From the NCBI RefSeq assembly GCF_000215955.2, contig NZ_AFNV02000001.1, positions 1 to 64,000 on the forward strand: a stretch of 64,000 nt of DNA. Direction: 5' to 3'. This DNA is from Salinisphaera shabanensis E1L3A. Its GTDB lineage: Bacteria > Pseudomonadota > Gammaproteobacteria > Nevskiales > Salinisphaeraceae. Below the pieces are notes generated by a model. It saw only the letters and a program-made list of their open reading frames with translations. It had not been told where the DNA came from and ran no database searches. Positions within the stretch are counted from its first letter, which is position 1. Each line of letters begins with the position of its first letter. Below are positions 1-9,759 of the stretch, one piece after another. Made by a program: the position numbers and the translations under genes.

Positions 1-791
1 CCAATTTACAGAACGAATGGTGCACTCCCCATTACCGACCACCTCGAGGCCAAGACCGAGCGTTACTACAGCGAATTTCGTATTCGGGCCAAAACGGGTG
101 TCTGGGTCTGGTATGCCAATTACGGCAAGATCCTCGACCGCGAAGGCGCCGAACCCGGCCATCGCTTCTGCGGGGTGAGCTTCAACCTCGATATCAAGAA
201 ACGCCAGGAACAAGAGCTACAGGCGCTCAATGCCAAGCTGCGTGAGCAGAACGCGCTGCTCGAACGCATGAATGCGGAACTACACACGCTGGCCACCAGC
301 GACTCGCTCACCGGTATTCACAACCGTCGCCATCTATTGAAAGCCGGAGAAGATGAGTTTCTTCGCGCGCGCCGTCTCAAGCATGAACTGGCGCTGTTGC
401 TGATCGATATCGTTTGGTTCAAACGCGTTAACGATACGCTGGGACATGTGGCCGGCGACCAGGTCATTTGTGCGGTCGCGGCTTGCTGCGCGCGTAGCAC
501 GCGTGCCCATATCGACACGGTCGGACGTATCGGCGGCGAAGAATTCGCGATCGTGCTGCCGGAGGTCGGCCTCGATGAAGCACTCGATCTGGCCGATCGG
601 CTGCGACGCGAAGTTGCACAAAGCCGGTTGCCGTATCGGCCGATCACACGGTTGATGTCACGATCAGCACCGGCGTCGCGACGCTATCGCCGACATGCCA
701 ATCGTTTCATGACCTGATGGTGCTCAGCGACCGCGCGCTCTATCGCGCCAAGGACGCAGGCCGCAACACCGTCCGCGCACCCGCGGCCTGA
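1..791 (+). pseudogene. GGDEF diguanylate cyclase, 5'-partial and frameshifted
   Basis: The frame is open from base 1, so the start lies outside the window. Bases 1-190 encode the end of a PAS-like sensor domain, followed by a short coiled coil (KKRQEQELQALNAKLREQN) and a GGDEF domain with GGEEF at 532-546. The expected product would make c-di-GMP. The frame closes at 715-717, but a second frame (651-791) carries the missing C-terminus, including DRALYRAKDAGRNT. Adding one G in the GG run near 640 rejoins the two frames. In addition, the usual DxD of the metal-binding strand reads DIV followed by W, although the first Asp is kept. I read this as a decaying gene; a sequencing error alone would not explain the substitution. 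Confidence 0.75.
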
Positions 792-878
792 ACCGGTCTG
801 CATCCTATCGGCCCCGGGTTGCCGCCCGAGCACAGACTATCGTCGAGGCTGAGCGGATAGCGTCGCGGCCAGCACAAT

Positions 879-1793
879 TCAGCCAATCAGCACGAGCCAA
901 AGCGGTAACGTCAGCATCGCAAGGGCAGTCTGTACGGTGATCAGAGCGGCCATGAGTTCTGCGTCGCCACCGAGCTGACGAGCGAGAATATACGACGAAG
1001 TCGCCGTGGAGACGCCAGTAAATAACAGCGTGACATCGCGGCTCACGGCATCCAGCCCGCATACGAGCGCAAGTACCATTGCAATCGCCGGCACGACCGC
1101 GAGCTTGACCAGGCTCGTTAGCCAAAGGGCACGCCCGCCTCGAAACAGATGCCAGGGGCGTAATGCAACGCCGACTGCAATGAGCCCCAGCGGCAATGCC
1201 GGGCGCCCGATCAGGGCCAGTATCGGGTCACTCCAACCCGGCAGGCCGATACCGGTACCATTGAGCGTGATGCCAACGATGCACGCCAGAATCAACGGAT
1301 TGCGCAGCAGTTCGAACAGGCTGCGCGCGAGACTCGTTCGACCCAGCGCGCCCACGCCGATGAAACAGGCCACGCTCAGCAGATTGACCGTGGGCACGAG
1401 CAAGGCGATGACCACCGCCGCTGTGGCAACACCCGCTTGCCCGTGCAACGCACCGGCGCCGGCAATCGATACATAGGTATTGAAACGCAGCGCCCCCTGA
1501 AATACCGAGGTGAACGCGGCGTCGTCGCTTGCAAAGAGATATCGCGTCAGCCATAACCCGATCGCCACGGCAACAGTCGCACCAAGACACACGACCGCCA
1601 ACCGCACCAGCGGCACATCGGCGACATCTGCCGTGGCCAGCGTATGCACCAGCAGCGCCGGAAAGAATACGTAATAGACGAAACGCTCTGCGCGTGGCCA
1701 GAAATCACCGCCCGGATAGTTGATCCGGCCCAGCACAGCGCCGAACAAAATCAGTGCAAACAAAGGGCCGAGTGCATTCTGGATCGCGAGCAT
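879..1793 (-). CDS. AEC-family permease
   Basis: A 304-residue, very hydrophobic protein with about ten predicted membrane helices, beginning MLAIQNALGPLFALILFGAVL, which matches the start of the auxin efflux carrier (AEC, YfdV/MdcF-like) family. Known members move organic acids such as malonate or malate across the inner membrane; the substrate here cannot be told. The protein has the usual family length with both bundles of five helices and the charged loop in the middle. It stands alone on the minus strand, 90 bases downstream of the c-di-GMP gene at 1884-4379, and could be read from the same transcript. Confidence 0.85.
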   Translation of the reverse strand: MLAIQNALGPLFALILFGAVLGRINYPGGDFWPRAERFVYYVFFPALLVHTLATADVADVPLVRLAVVCLGATVAVAIGLWLTRYLFASDDAAFTSVFQGALRFNTYVSIAGAGALHGQAGVATAAVVIALLVPTVNLLSVACFIGVGALGRTSLARSLFELLRNPLILACIVGITLNGTGIGLPGWSDPILALIGRPALPLGLIAVGVALRPWHLFRGGRALWLTSLVKLAVVPAIAMVLALVCGLDAVSRDVTLLFTGVSTATSSYILARQLGGDAELMAALITVQTALAMLTLPLWLVLIG

Positions 1794-1883
1794 GGCGCGT
1801 AGCCTAATTCAAAACGGCTGGTGTCGCGTCGTGTCTGTAGGCCACGCGAGCGCGAGGCCACCATTCGGTTGTCGCTTGCCTGC

Positions 1884-4379
1884 TTACTCTGCGCCCAGCC
1901 ATTGCTGCGCGAACACATCGGCCGGCGCCGGCATGCCGAGATGAAAACCCTGAACGCAGTGCACCGGGTATTGTTTTAGCGCCGCAAGCTGCGATGCCTC
2001 CTCGACCCCTTCGGCAACCACTTTCAACCCGAGTTCGTGGGCCAGGCCGCTGATCGCGGCCACGATTGCTCGGCTGCCGTGTGCGGTCTGCATACGCGCA
2101 ATAAAGCTGCGATCGATCTTCAACGTGGTGACCGGCAGATCCTGCAAGTAGCGTAGCGACGAGTAACCGGTGCCGAAGTCGTCGATCGCCACGCCGCACC
2201 CCAGTTCACGCAATGCCTGCAGTATGCCGGTCGCCTCCTGGCTTTCGTCGAGCAGCGTACTCTCGGTCAGTTCGACATCGATCAGACCCGCGGGCAGATC
2301 GTGCTCGGAGAGTATGGTCTTCAGGCGTGTTGCCAGATCGTTCTGCCAGAACTGCTTTGCGGACAGATTCACGGCAACCGGTACGACCTGCCGACCGGCT
2401 GCAAGCCAATGCTGCTGCTGAGCGGCGACCGCACGAATCAGGCGACGTCCGAGCGGCAGAATGAGGCCCGAACGCTCCGCCACCGGGATGAAATCCACTG
2501 GCGCGACGTGGCCGAAATGCGGGTTATACCAGCGTAGCAGCGCCTCGGCACCGCGTAGCTCGCCGCTTTGCGTATCGAAGATGGGTTGATAGTGCACATC
2601 GAGCCCGTCGCCGGTTTCCGCGGTATCGCGCAGCGCGCTTTCCATCGCCAGGTGATGGTTCTCCTGGACGTGCGTTTTCGAGTTGAACAGGCGGTAGGTA
2701 TTACGCCCTTCCTGCTTGGCGCGATACATCGCGGCGTCTGCATTGCGCATCAAATCGTCGATGGTTGCAGCGTCGTCCGGATAGAAACTGATGCCGAGGC
2801 TGCAGCCCACACGGAATTCGTGGCCATCGATCTTGAACGGCGTACTGATGGCGCCGATCAAACGCCCGGCGATGAGTGTGGCCTCGCCCGGCTCGTCCAG
2901 ACCCGGCAACAGCGCGATGAATTCGTCGCCGCCCAGACGGGCAAGCGTATCGTCCTCACGCATGTGCACGGCCAGACGCTGCGAGACTTCCAGCAACAGC
3001 TCGTCCCCGATGGCATGGCCCAGCGAATCGTTGACCTGTTTGAAGTGATCCAGATCGATGAAGATGACCGCCAGCCGTCGCTGCTGCCGGTGGGCATGGC
3101 GCATGGATAGCGACATCCGATCCTCGAGCAGCCGGCGATTGGGCAGACGCGTCAACGCGTCGTAGTACGCCAGACGCCGGACCTGCTCTTCGTTTTCGCG
3201 GATATGGGTGATGTCGCTGAACAAGGCCGCATAGTTGGTGGTCTCGCCGGCCTCGTCGCGGATGGCGGTAATAGTAAGCAGCTCGAGATACAACTGACCG
3301 TTCTTGCGCCGGTTCCATATCTCACCGCGCCAGTAGCCGTTGTTCTGCAGCGAGTGCCACATACGGTCGTAGAAGTCTGCGTCATGGCGCCCGGACGAGA
3401 GCACCGCGGGCGTATAGCCGATCACCTCTTCCGGGCGATAACCGGTCATATGAGTAAAGGCCGGATTGACGAATTCGATCTGAGTTTGCGCATCGGTGAT
3501 GATGATGCCTTCGAGCGAGGCATCGATGACCCGCTCCGCCAGCTCCAGATTAAAGCGCGACTGCGACAGGGCCCGATCGCGTTGATCGAGCGCTTGACGC
3601 AAGTCCTCAAGATAAAACTGCTCGTTACCATCGAGCATCTCGCGAAAGCCCAGCAAGCCGATGACCTGTTCGGCTTTGTCGACGACCGCTAGATGACGCA
3701 CGCGATGTGTTATCAGATAGTCGCGCGCATGAATCAGCGTGTCGTGCGGCCCGACGCTCAATAACGGCCGCGTGGCCAGTTCTCCTATCGTGGCCTGCCC
3801 GGGATGGCCGGCAACAAAGCGCACGAGATCCCGTTCGGTGATGATGCCCAGCGGCTGACCCGGCTGGGTGATCACGGCCGCATCGCTTTGGCTAAAACGC
3901 ATGCGTGACGCCAGTTCGCTGAGTGTGAGCGTGCCCGGTAGAACAAGCGGTGTGGTGGACATCGCATGATGCACCTCGCGCAGCCGTAAATAGCTTTCGA
4001 GACCCTGATTGAGTACGGCATCGCTTCGTGACAGTACGCCCAGCGGCGCCCCGTCGCCCCCGACCACCAGAAAATGATGGCGATTTTCGGCTGTGAAGCG
4101 CATGACGGCTTCGCTGACCGGCGTATCTTCAGCAATCTTGGCGATCGCCCCGCTCATGAGTTCGCCAATCGGCTGGCGCAGAGCGCCCGGATCGGCGAAG
4201 TCGAGATACAGGCAATCATGCTCTGTCCATATGCCCACCGCTTCGCCGTTTTCGATCACCAGCATCGAACTGCAACGGCGTTCGGCCATGCGTGCGGCGG
4301 CAACGTCCAACGGCGTATACCGGTCGCAGGCCAGAAGCCCCGTCTGCATGATGCGTCCTACGGGCAAGTCTTGGTTCAT
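1884..4379 (-). CDS. CBS-PAS-GGDEF-EAL c-di-GMP turnover protein
   Basis: An 831-residue protein with, in order, two Bateman modules (four CBS repeats, about residues 5-255), a linker coiled coil, a PAS domain (about 290-400), a GGDEF domain (about 415-575) and an EAL domain (about 585-831). GGDEF is intact (RLGGDEF) and has an RxxD inhibitory site (REDD) five residues before it. The EAL domain keeps EALLRW, VNLSAKQF, ELTES, DDFGTGYSS and the EGVE/QGF residues, so both synthesis and hydrolysis of c-di-GMP are plausible. CBS modules usually bind adenine nucleotides, which suggests control by energy status. No membrane segment is seen. I chose the ATG at 4379; a TTG at 4433 would add 18 residues, and neither has a strong ribosome site. 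Confidence 0.88.
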   Translation of the reverse strand: MNQDLPVGRIMQTGLLACDRYTPLDVAAARMAERRCSSMLVIENGEAVGIWTEHDCLYLDFADPGALRQPIGELMSGAIAKIAEDTPVSEAVMRFTAENRHHFLVVGGDGAPLGVLSRSDAVLNQGLESYLRLREVHHAMSTTPLVLPGTLTLSELASRMRFSQSDAAVITQPGQPLGIITERDLVRFVAGHPGQATIGELATRPLLSVGPHDTLIHARDYLITHRVRHLAVVDKAEQVIGLLGFREMLDGNEQFYLEDLRQALDQRDRALSQSRFNLELAERVIDASLEGIIITDAQTQIEFVNPAFTHMTGYRPEEVIGYTPAVLSSGRHDADFYDRMWHSLQNNGYWRGEIWNRRKNGQLYLELLTITAIRDEAGETTNYAALFSDITHIRENEEQVRRLAYYDALTRLPNRRLLEDRMSLSMRHAHRQQRRLAVIFIDLDHFKQVNDSLGHAIGDELLLEVSQRLAVHMREDDTLARLGGDEFIALLPGLDEPGEATLIAGRLIGAISTPFKIDGHEFRVGCSLGISFYPDDAATIDDLMRNADAAMYRAKQEGRNTYRLFNSKTHVQENHHLAMESALRDTAETGDGLDVHYQPIFDTQSGELRGAEALLRWYNPHFGHVAPVDFIPVAERSGLILPLGRRLIRAVAAQQQHWLAAGRQVVPVAVNLSAKQFWQNDLATRLKTILSEHDLPAGLIDVELTESTLLDESQEATGILQALRELGCGVAIDDFGTGYSSLRYLQDLPVTTLKIDRSFIARMQTAHGSRAIVAAISGLAHELGLKVVAEGVEEASQLAALKQYPVHCVQGFHLGMPAPADVFAQQWLGAE

Positions 4380-4709
4380 CGTCAATGGGTTTGAATCGAG
4401 GCGTGATAAGTCATAGCGCCGTGGGTTGAACAATACGTCGGCCGCGCATCGTCAGACCGCACTACCAGTACCGGCCGGCGTGCGAATTTCTGAAATGGCA
4501 CACGCGCGTATACCGGCCTGGTGAGGTCACTCAGCTGCGTATTATCGGCACCGTGAGGGTTCGGTGCGTGTCCTGGATCAAAGCCGACGCGTCAGTGACC
4601 GCTTCAGCCGGGCGAAATGCGCCACGCGAGCGCAGCCGCGCGTGGAGCCAGCAGGTGCGATATTGCGCTATCACGACCGATCACCGCGGACGGGCCGCCA
4701 TCGCGTAGA
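4380..4709. other. Spacer between two minus-strand genes
   Basis: About 330 bases between the end of the DUF2252 gene and the start of the CBS-PAS-GGDEF-EAL gene. It should hold the promoter of the latter. I see no convincing -35/-10 pair, hairpin with a T run, or coding frame. Confidence 0.4.
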
Positions 4710-6203
4710 TCAGCGATGCACGATATCCAGTTGCTTGAATGCCCCAAGCGCGTGATCGGCACGAAACATCTCGTGATCACGACGTACACGATCAGCCGCT
4801 TCCATCGCGAACTCGACCATGTCGTGGGCGAACAGATCCGGCGGGCCGATGGCATTCATGATGGCCGGCTCAATATCGTAATCAATCTTGCCGGATTCGT
4901 CGGACAGCGCATGCACGCGCGCCAAGACACGCCCGCAGATGCCGGCGTAATCCTTCCATTCGCTCTTGGAGAGATCGTCCAGATCGATATCGTCGCGAAA
5001 TGGCGCGCGCTCACGCGACATATAGCTCAGGCCATCGAACTCGATATGGCCGTAGAAAACGTCGCCACGTACCAACTGTACGGTCTGGGCGTGGCTGATG
5101 CGGGCCGCCCGTTCGTCCATCTCATAGGCCGAGGGGGGAACCAACCCCGCCAGCGCCGAACGCCGTGCCTGCTTGTACTCGATAATCAGATCGTCGGAGC
5201 CATCGGCCTGCGGACCTTCGATAAGCACGTAGTAGCGATTGAGCCCGAGGGAGGCGGTCCCCTGGCCGCGACGTATCGCGACATCCTTGACCCGCATACC
5301 GGTCGCACGATGCGGCACCTCGATCTCGTTCTGCTTGACCAGCCGATCGGTGATCGCCTGGAAATCGTCGCGCCGCGACGAGATTGGCACCAGTTCTTCG
5401 GTGGACCGAAAACCGCTTTTCGTTTCGTCCAGGTAATCGTCCATGAGCCACTCGGCACGCTCTTCGTGGGCATCCTTGAAGAGCTTGCGAATGAGCTTCG
5501 GCGCGTTGTCGAACCGCATTTCCTCGTTCTGTTCCGTACCTTCCTTGGCCAGTCGCTGCATATCTTCGATATAGCCTTCAACGAAACGGCGCACGATCTT
5601 GATCTGGTGTTTGCGCTTGAGTTCGCCTTCGGCGCCTGCCGCGATCATGAAACCCACCGCGCCGCGTTTGATGTCCCAGGTAAACGGGGCGTAATACGCC
5701 TCGTCAAAATCATTGACCGAAAAAATCGGCACGTTGTTGACATTGGGCATCACGCCGAAATTTTCAGGATGCACATCGCCGAGCGTGAGCACGGTCGGCA
5801 TCCATGCGTCTTCACCCGCCATATCGCGATAGAACAACAAAGCGGTGCCGCGAAAGAACGAGTACAACGAGTCCGATAACTCATCGAACTTGATGGCCGC
5901 ATCTTCCGACGAATCCGCGATACGCGTTTCGTGATCTTCACGCAGACATTGGCGCACGTGGCGACGCCGATCGTGTCCGGTCAGGATCCGCGGGCGCAGT
6001 ACGAACTCGCCGGCGGCCACCGACTCGGCCAGCCGCCGGAACGCATCGAAACGCGTGGCCACCACGGGGTGCCCATCCTCGAAAGACTCCCGTTCAAGGG
6101 CCGCGGCCAGTTCGGCTTTGCTCATGGACGAGCGTCCTGCGATGTCCTGTTGCTGTGCCTGCTCGTACAACGCTTTGTGCGTTTGCTGCGATTCTTCCGT
6201 CAT
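4710..6203 (-). CDS. DUF2252 family protein
   Basis: A 497-residue soluble protein recognised as DUF2252 from GDVHPENFG (around residue 165) and the following VNDFDEAYYAPFTWDIKR, which resemble the catalytic core of aminoglycoside-phosphotransferase or kinase-like folds: an HxxN-type loop followed by an acidic metal-binding loop. No activity is established for the family that I can name. A good ribosome site (GAGGGG) stands before the ATG at 6203. A charged N-terminal extension of about 75 residues precedes the conserved part. The gene is monocistronic, divergent from the DUF2231 gene at 6643. Confidence 0.85.
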   Translation of the reverse strand: MTEESQQTHKALYEQAQQQDIAGRSSMSKAELAAALERESFEDGHPVVATRFDAFRRLAESVAAGEFVLRPRILTGHDRRRHVRQCLREDHETRIADSSEDAAIKFDELSDSLYSFFRGTALLFYRDMAGEDAWMPTVLTLGDVHPENFGVMPNVNNVPIFSVNDFDEAYYAPFTWDIKRGAVGFMIAAGAEGELKRKHQIKIVRRFVEGYIEDMQRLAKEGTEQNEEMRFDNAPKLIRKLFKDAHEERAEWLMDDYLDETKSGFRSTEELVPISSRRDDFQAITDRLVKQNEIEVPHRATGMRVKDVAIRRGQGTASLGLNRYYVLIEGPQADGSDDLIIEYKQARRSALAGLVPPSAYEMDERAARISHAQTVQLVRGDVFYGHIEFDGLSYMSRERAPFRDDIDLDDLSKSEWKDYAGICGRVLARVHALSDESGKIDYDIEPAIMNAIGPPDLFAHDMVEFAMEAADRVRRDHEMFRADHALGAFKQLDIVHR

Positions 6204-6642
6204 AGCGACCCCTCGCCTGATTGGATGGCGCTCGAAATGCCGATGAATACTGAGACGTTCAGCATGCCCGACTCGCTGGCCCGGCGCATGCCCGCACAGA
6301 ATTCGTTGCCCTCGTTATACCAAGCAACGATCGGGCCGCCCCGTTCAAGCGCACAACGCCAGCTCGGCAACAGCCCGCGCCGAAACCAAAACAGGCGCCA
6401 ACGCGTATCAACACACTGGCCTGGATCGTTCGCACGCCTGCGTCGGCGTCGGTCGCCGACGGGGCAACGCGCGACAGAGCGCGGCCTGTACACGAGCGAT
6501 TACATCTTCGGCACCGTTCATGCGATCGGTATAAATACTTTATTCACGGCTCGCCACGGCGACTAGACTGACTTGAACAGATCCCGCGTTGGGAGAGCGC
6601 CGGCAACCTCGCTGGCCTCCCGATGCCCTAAAGGAGTTTGCT
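6204..6642. other. Divergent intergenic region
   Basis: About 440 bases separate the starts of the DUF2252 gene (leftward) and the DUF2231 gene (rightward), so it should carry promoters for both. A TATAAAT at 6530-6536 could be a -10 for the rightward genes, but I see no good -35 at 17 bases. No convincing coding frame is present. Confidence 0.35.
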
Positions 6643-7068
6643 TTGACCACGACTGCTGCACGACCGTACCGCAGCGGGATTCACCCGCTGCACGGATTAC
6701 TTCTATCCGGAAGCTTCCCACTATTTCTCGGCGCTGCGCTAAGCGACTACGCCTATGCCACGTCCTATCTCGTCCAATGGAGCACCTTCGCATCCTGGCT
6801 GATCGCCGGCGCGCTCGTGTTCACGGGCTTTGCCATGCTGTGCGCGCTGATCGGCCTGTTCCGTGCCGAGCACCGCGCCCCCTATGCCATTTACTTTGGT
6901 GTGCTGCTGGTCACGTGGGTGATCGGTTTCGTCAACGCCCTGATTCATGCCCGAGACGTTTGGGCCATGATGCCGACCGGTCTTGTGCTATCGGTCATCG
7001 TTGCGGTGCTCGCATGTGTTGCAACGCTGCTGGGTTTTTCCCGTCTCGGCGCCGGAGGCCGGTCATGA
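6643..7068 (+). CDS. DUF2231-like inner-membrane protein
   Basis: A 141-residue protein with four membrane helices (HPLHGLLLSGSFPLFLGAAL near the N-terminus, then helices near 40-60, 75-95 and 110-130). The His-Pro start of helix 1 and the four-helix layout match DUF2231. The start is a TTG at 6643, chosen because AAGGAG lies six bases upstream at 6631-6636; no better in-frame start exists. The stop overlaps the ATG of the next gene (ATGA at 7065-7068), so the two are translationally coupled. DUF2231 proteins often sit beside PQQ/sorbosone-type dehydrogenases and haem proteins, suggesting a membrane partner in electron transfer; that role is inference. Confidence 0.8.
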   Translation: MTTTAARPYRSGIHPLHGLLLSGSFPLFLGAALSDYAYATSYLVQWSTFASWLIAGALVFTGFAMLCALIGLFRAEHRAPYAIYFGVLLVTWVIGFVNALIHARDVWAMMPTGLVLSVIVAVLACVATLLGFSRLGAGGRS

Positions 7069-8411
7069 AAAAACAAAGCATTCTTTACGCCAGCGCCGTC
7101 TCGATAGCACTGGTTGCCAGTGGCGCCCATGCGGCAGATGCCGAACAGCAATTCGGCGCCAACCCGAACCTGCCGGAGCCGCAGCGCGGGCTGCTGCCGA
7201 ACATGACGATTCCCGAGCCCGCACCGTGGGACGGCGAAAAACCCACCGTGCCCGACGGCTACACGATCACCGCGATTGCCACCGACCTGAAGGTGCCGCG
7301 GCAGACGCTGGTGCTGCCGAACGGCGATATTCTGGTCGCCGAAGGCAAAGGTGGCAGCAAGGCGCCCAAGAAACGCCCGAAGGACTTCATTGCCGGCGTA
7401 ATCAAATCGCGGGGCACCACCTCGGTCAAAAGCGGCGATCGGCTCACACTGCTGCGTGATGCCGATGGCGACGGCACCTATGAGCAACAGACGGTCTTCG
7501 CCGAAAATCTCAACGCACCTTACGGCCTCGCCCTGATCGACAACAATCTCTACGTGGCCAATCAGGACGCCCTGGTGCGCTTCGATTACGAAGAAGGCCA
7601 GACGCAGGCCGACGGCGCGCCTGACGTGGTCACGCCGCTACCTGCCGAGATCAATCATCACTGGACCAAGGCGATGACCGCGAGCGCGGATGGCGAGCAT
7701 CTCTATGTCGGCATCGGCTCCAACAGCAATATCACCGAACGCGGCATGGAAGCGGAAGTCGACCGCGCCGAGATATGGGAAATCGACCCGGAAACCGGCG
7801 CACATCGTGCCTATGCCACCGGCCTGCGCAACCCCACAGCGCTGACCATTCAGCCCGGCACCGATCAGCTTTGGGCGGTCGTTAACGAACGCGACGAACT
7901 CGGCCCGAACCTGGTGCCCGACTACCTCACCACCGTGCGCGAAGGCGCCTTCTATGGCTGGCCGTACAGCTACTGGGGCCAGAACGTCGATCCGCGTGTG
8001 CGGCCCAGGAATCCGGAGAAGGTGGAATCGGCGATTGCGCCCGACTACAGCCTCGGCTCACATCACGCCCCGCTTGGCATCGCCTTCTCGAACGATCAGG
8101 TCGGCGGCGAGTTCACGAACGGCGTGTTCGTGGGCGAGCATGGCAGCTGGAATCGCGGTGATCCCGTCGGCTATAAAGTGGTGTTCGTTGCCTTCGAGAA
8201 CGGCCAGCCGGCCGGCGATCCGGTTGACTTCGTCTCCGGCTTTCTCACCGAGGACAGCAAAACCCGAGGCCGCCCTGTCGGTGTAAGCATAACCCCGGAC
8301 GGTTCGGTGATTGTCGCCGACGATCTGACCAACGCCATCTGGCGGATCACGCGTGATGCCGCAGAGCCACGGCCTGCTTCTACCGAATCCGACCCGGCAG
8401 CCGACAGCTAG
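7065..8411 (+). CDS. Sorbosone dehydrogenase-like PQQ-type beta-propeller
   Basis: A 448-residue secreted protein. Residues 1-24 form a clear signal peptide ending in AHA. The rest is a six-bladed beta-propeller of the glucose/sorbosone dehydrogenase type: GDILVAEG, a calcium-type loop DADGDGTYE, ATGLRNPTALTIQP, GAFYGWPYSYWG and the closing GVSITPDGSVIVADDLTNAIWR with blade-like spacing. Family members oxidise sugars or aldoses in the periplasm using PQQ; the substrate here is unknown, and no PQQ synthesis genes are in the window. It overlaps the DUF2231 gene by four bases, so the pair forms an operon. Confidence 0.85.
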   Translation: MKKQSILYASAVSIALVASGAHAADAEQQFGANPNLPEPQRGLLPNMTIPEPAPWDGEKPTVPDGYTITAIATDLKVPRQTLVLPNGDILVAEGKGGSKAPKKRPKDFIAGVIKSRGTTSVKSGDRLTLLRDADGDGTYEQQTVFAENLNAPYGLALIDNNLYVANQDALVRFDYEEGQTQADGAPDVVTPLPAEINHHWTKAMTASADGEHLYVGIGSNSNITERGMEAEVDRAEIWEIDPETGAHRAYATGLRNPTALTIQPGTDQLWAVVNERDELGPNLVPDYLTTVREGAFYGWPYSYWGQNVDPRVRPRNPEKVESAIAPDYSLGSHHAPLGIAFSNDQVGGEFTNGVFVGEHGSWNRGDPVGYKVVFVAFENGQPAGDPVDFVSGFLTEDSKTRGRPVGVSITPDGSVIVADDLTNAIWRITRDAAEPRPASTESDPAADS

Positions 8412-8638
8412 CCGTCGCGGCCTTTGCCGCTTCGTGCCCATGTCCCGGCCACCTCGGCCGGGATATGGGGTTTCACCGCGGCAAGCCGATCTGCCTGCCG
8501 CCCCGTTGAGTCAGGCTTTGACACTCTGCATAGAGCGATGTCTGGCCCGCCAGGTATATATATTCACCGCGATGTCCCGCGCCAACCCCGCTATTGGCCT
8601 CGACTAACGCTCGATCGTCGCTGAAGCATCTCTTCGGT

Positions 8639-8652
8639 TTGATTTAGATCAA
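8639..8652 (+). promoter_or_regulatory. FNR/Anr-type binding site
   Basis: TTGATTTAGATCAA is a perfect match to the FNR/Anr consensus TTGAT-N4-ATCAA. It lies about 60 bases before the ATG of the di-haem peroxidase at 8713, a suitable place for class II activation. No other strong element was seen in the 300-base spacer from 8412. Confidence 0.8.
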
Positions 8653-8712
8653 ACACACCGCCCACACATGCCACTAGCGTAAAAATTACGTACTTCCTAA
8701 AAAGGAATCGGC

Positions 8713-9759
8713 ATGTACCGCTTTTATACTCACATGATCAGCACGGCGCTCTTACTGGCCAGCGGCGCCAGCGCTTGGGCGGCAGAAGACACCGAGCAGC
8801 TGCGCCGCGACGCCAACCGGCTGTTCGATCCGATTCCGACACAGCATCCGCGTATTGAAGACGGAGAGATAACGTCAGCGCAGATCGAACTGGGACGAAA
8901 GCTCTTCTTCGACCCCCGCCTGTCGCGCAGTCAGATCATCAGCTGTAACAGTTGTCACAACGTCGGGACCGGCGGCGCGGACAACGTGCCAACGTCGATC
9001 GGTCACGGCTGGCAAAAGGGTCCGCGCAATTCGCCCACGGTGTTGAACGCCGTATTCAACGTCGCCCAGTTTTGGGATGGGCGCGCCCAGGATCTCGCCG
9101 CCCAGGCCAAAGGCCCGGTTCAGGCCAGCGTCGAGATGAACAATACGCCGGAACGCGTAGAACAAACCCTGGAAAGCATGCCCGAATACGTGGATGCGTT
9201 TGACCAGGCTTTTCCCGACAGCGATGCGCCAGTGAGCTTCGACCATATGGCGAGCGCTATCGAGGCGTTCGAAACCACCCTGGTTACACCGAACGCGCGC
9301 TTCGACCGGTTCCTGCGCGGCGAAGACACCCTCGACGCCGAAGAGCAGGAAGGCTTGTCGCTGTTCATGAGTTCCGGTTGCGCGGCCTGCCATAACGGGA
9401 TGAATGTCGGCGGGCAGGCGTACTATCCTTTCGGTGTCGTTGAGAGACCAGGCGCCGATATTCTGCCCGAAGACGATAAGGGCCGCTTCGCCGTCACCCA
9501 GACCGCAACCGACGAATACGTCTTCCGTGCCGGGCCGCTACGCAACATCGCGCGCACCGCACCGTATTTTCATAGCGGCCAAGTCTGGGATCTCGAACAG
9601 GCCGTGGCGATCATGGGCAGCAGCCAGCTCGGTGTCGAACTCGACGATTCGCAGGTATCGGCTATCACCGCGTTCCTGCATACGTTAACCGGCGAACAAC
9701 CCGAAGTGGCCGTCCCCATACTACCGGCGAGCACGCAGGATACGCCGAGGCCTGAGTAA
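8713..9759 (+). CDS. Di-haem cytochrome c peroxidase (MauG/CcpA family)
   Basis: A 348-residue periplasmic protein with a signal peptide (about residues 1-23) and two haem c sites, CNSCH at 78-82 and CAACH at 223-227. The family features GRKLFFDPRLS, WDGRAQDL and the C-terminal FRAGPLRNIARTAPYFHSG are present, so it is a bacterial di-haem peroxidase that reduces H2O2 with electrons from small cytochromes. An AAAAAGGA ribosome site precedes the ATG. The upstream FNR/Anr box fits known oxygen control of this family, meaning it should be induced when oxygen is low. A short spacer and a hairpin follow at 9863-9895. Confidence 0.93.
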   Translation: MYRFYTHMISTALLLASGASAWAAEDTEQLRRDANRLFDPIPTQHPRIEDGEITSAQIELGRKLFFDPRLSRSQIISCNSCHNVGTGGADNVPTSIGHGWQKGPRNSPTVLNAVFNVAQFWDGRAQDLAAQAKGPVQASVEMNNTPERVEQTLESMPEYVDAFDQAFPDSDAPVSFDHMASAIEAFETTLVTPNARFDRFLRGEDTLDAEEQEGLSLFMSSGCAACHNGMNVGGQAYYPFGVVERPGADILPEDDKGRFAVTQTATDEYVFRAGPLRNIARTAPYFHSGQVWDLEQAVAIMGSSQLGVELDDSQVSAITAFLHTLTGEQPEVAVPILPASTQDTPRPE

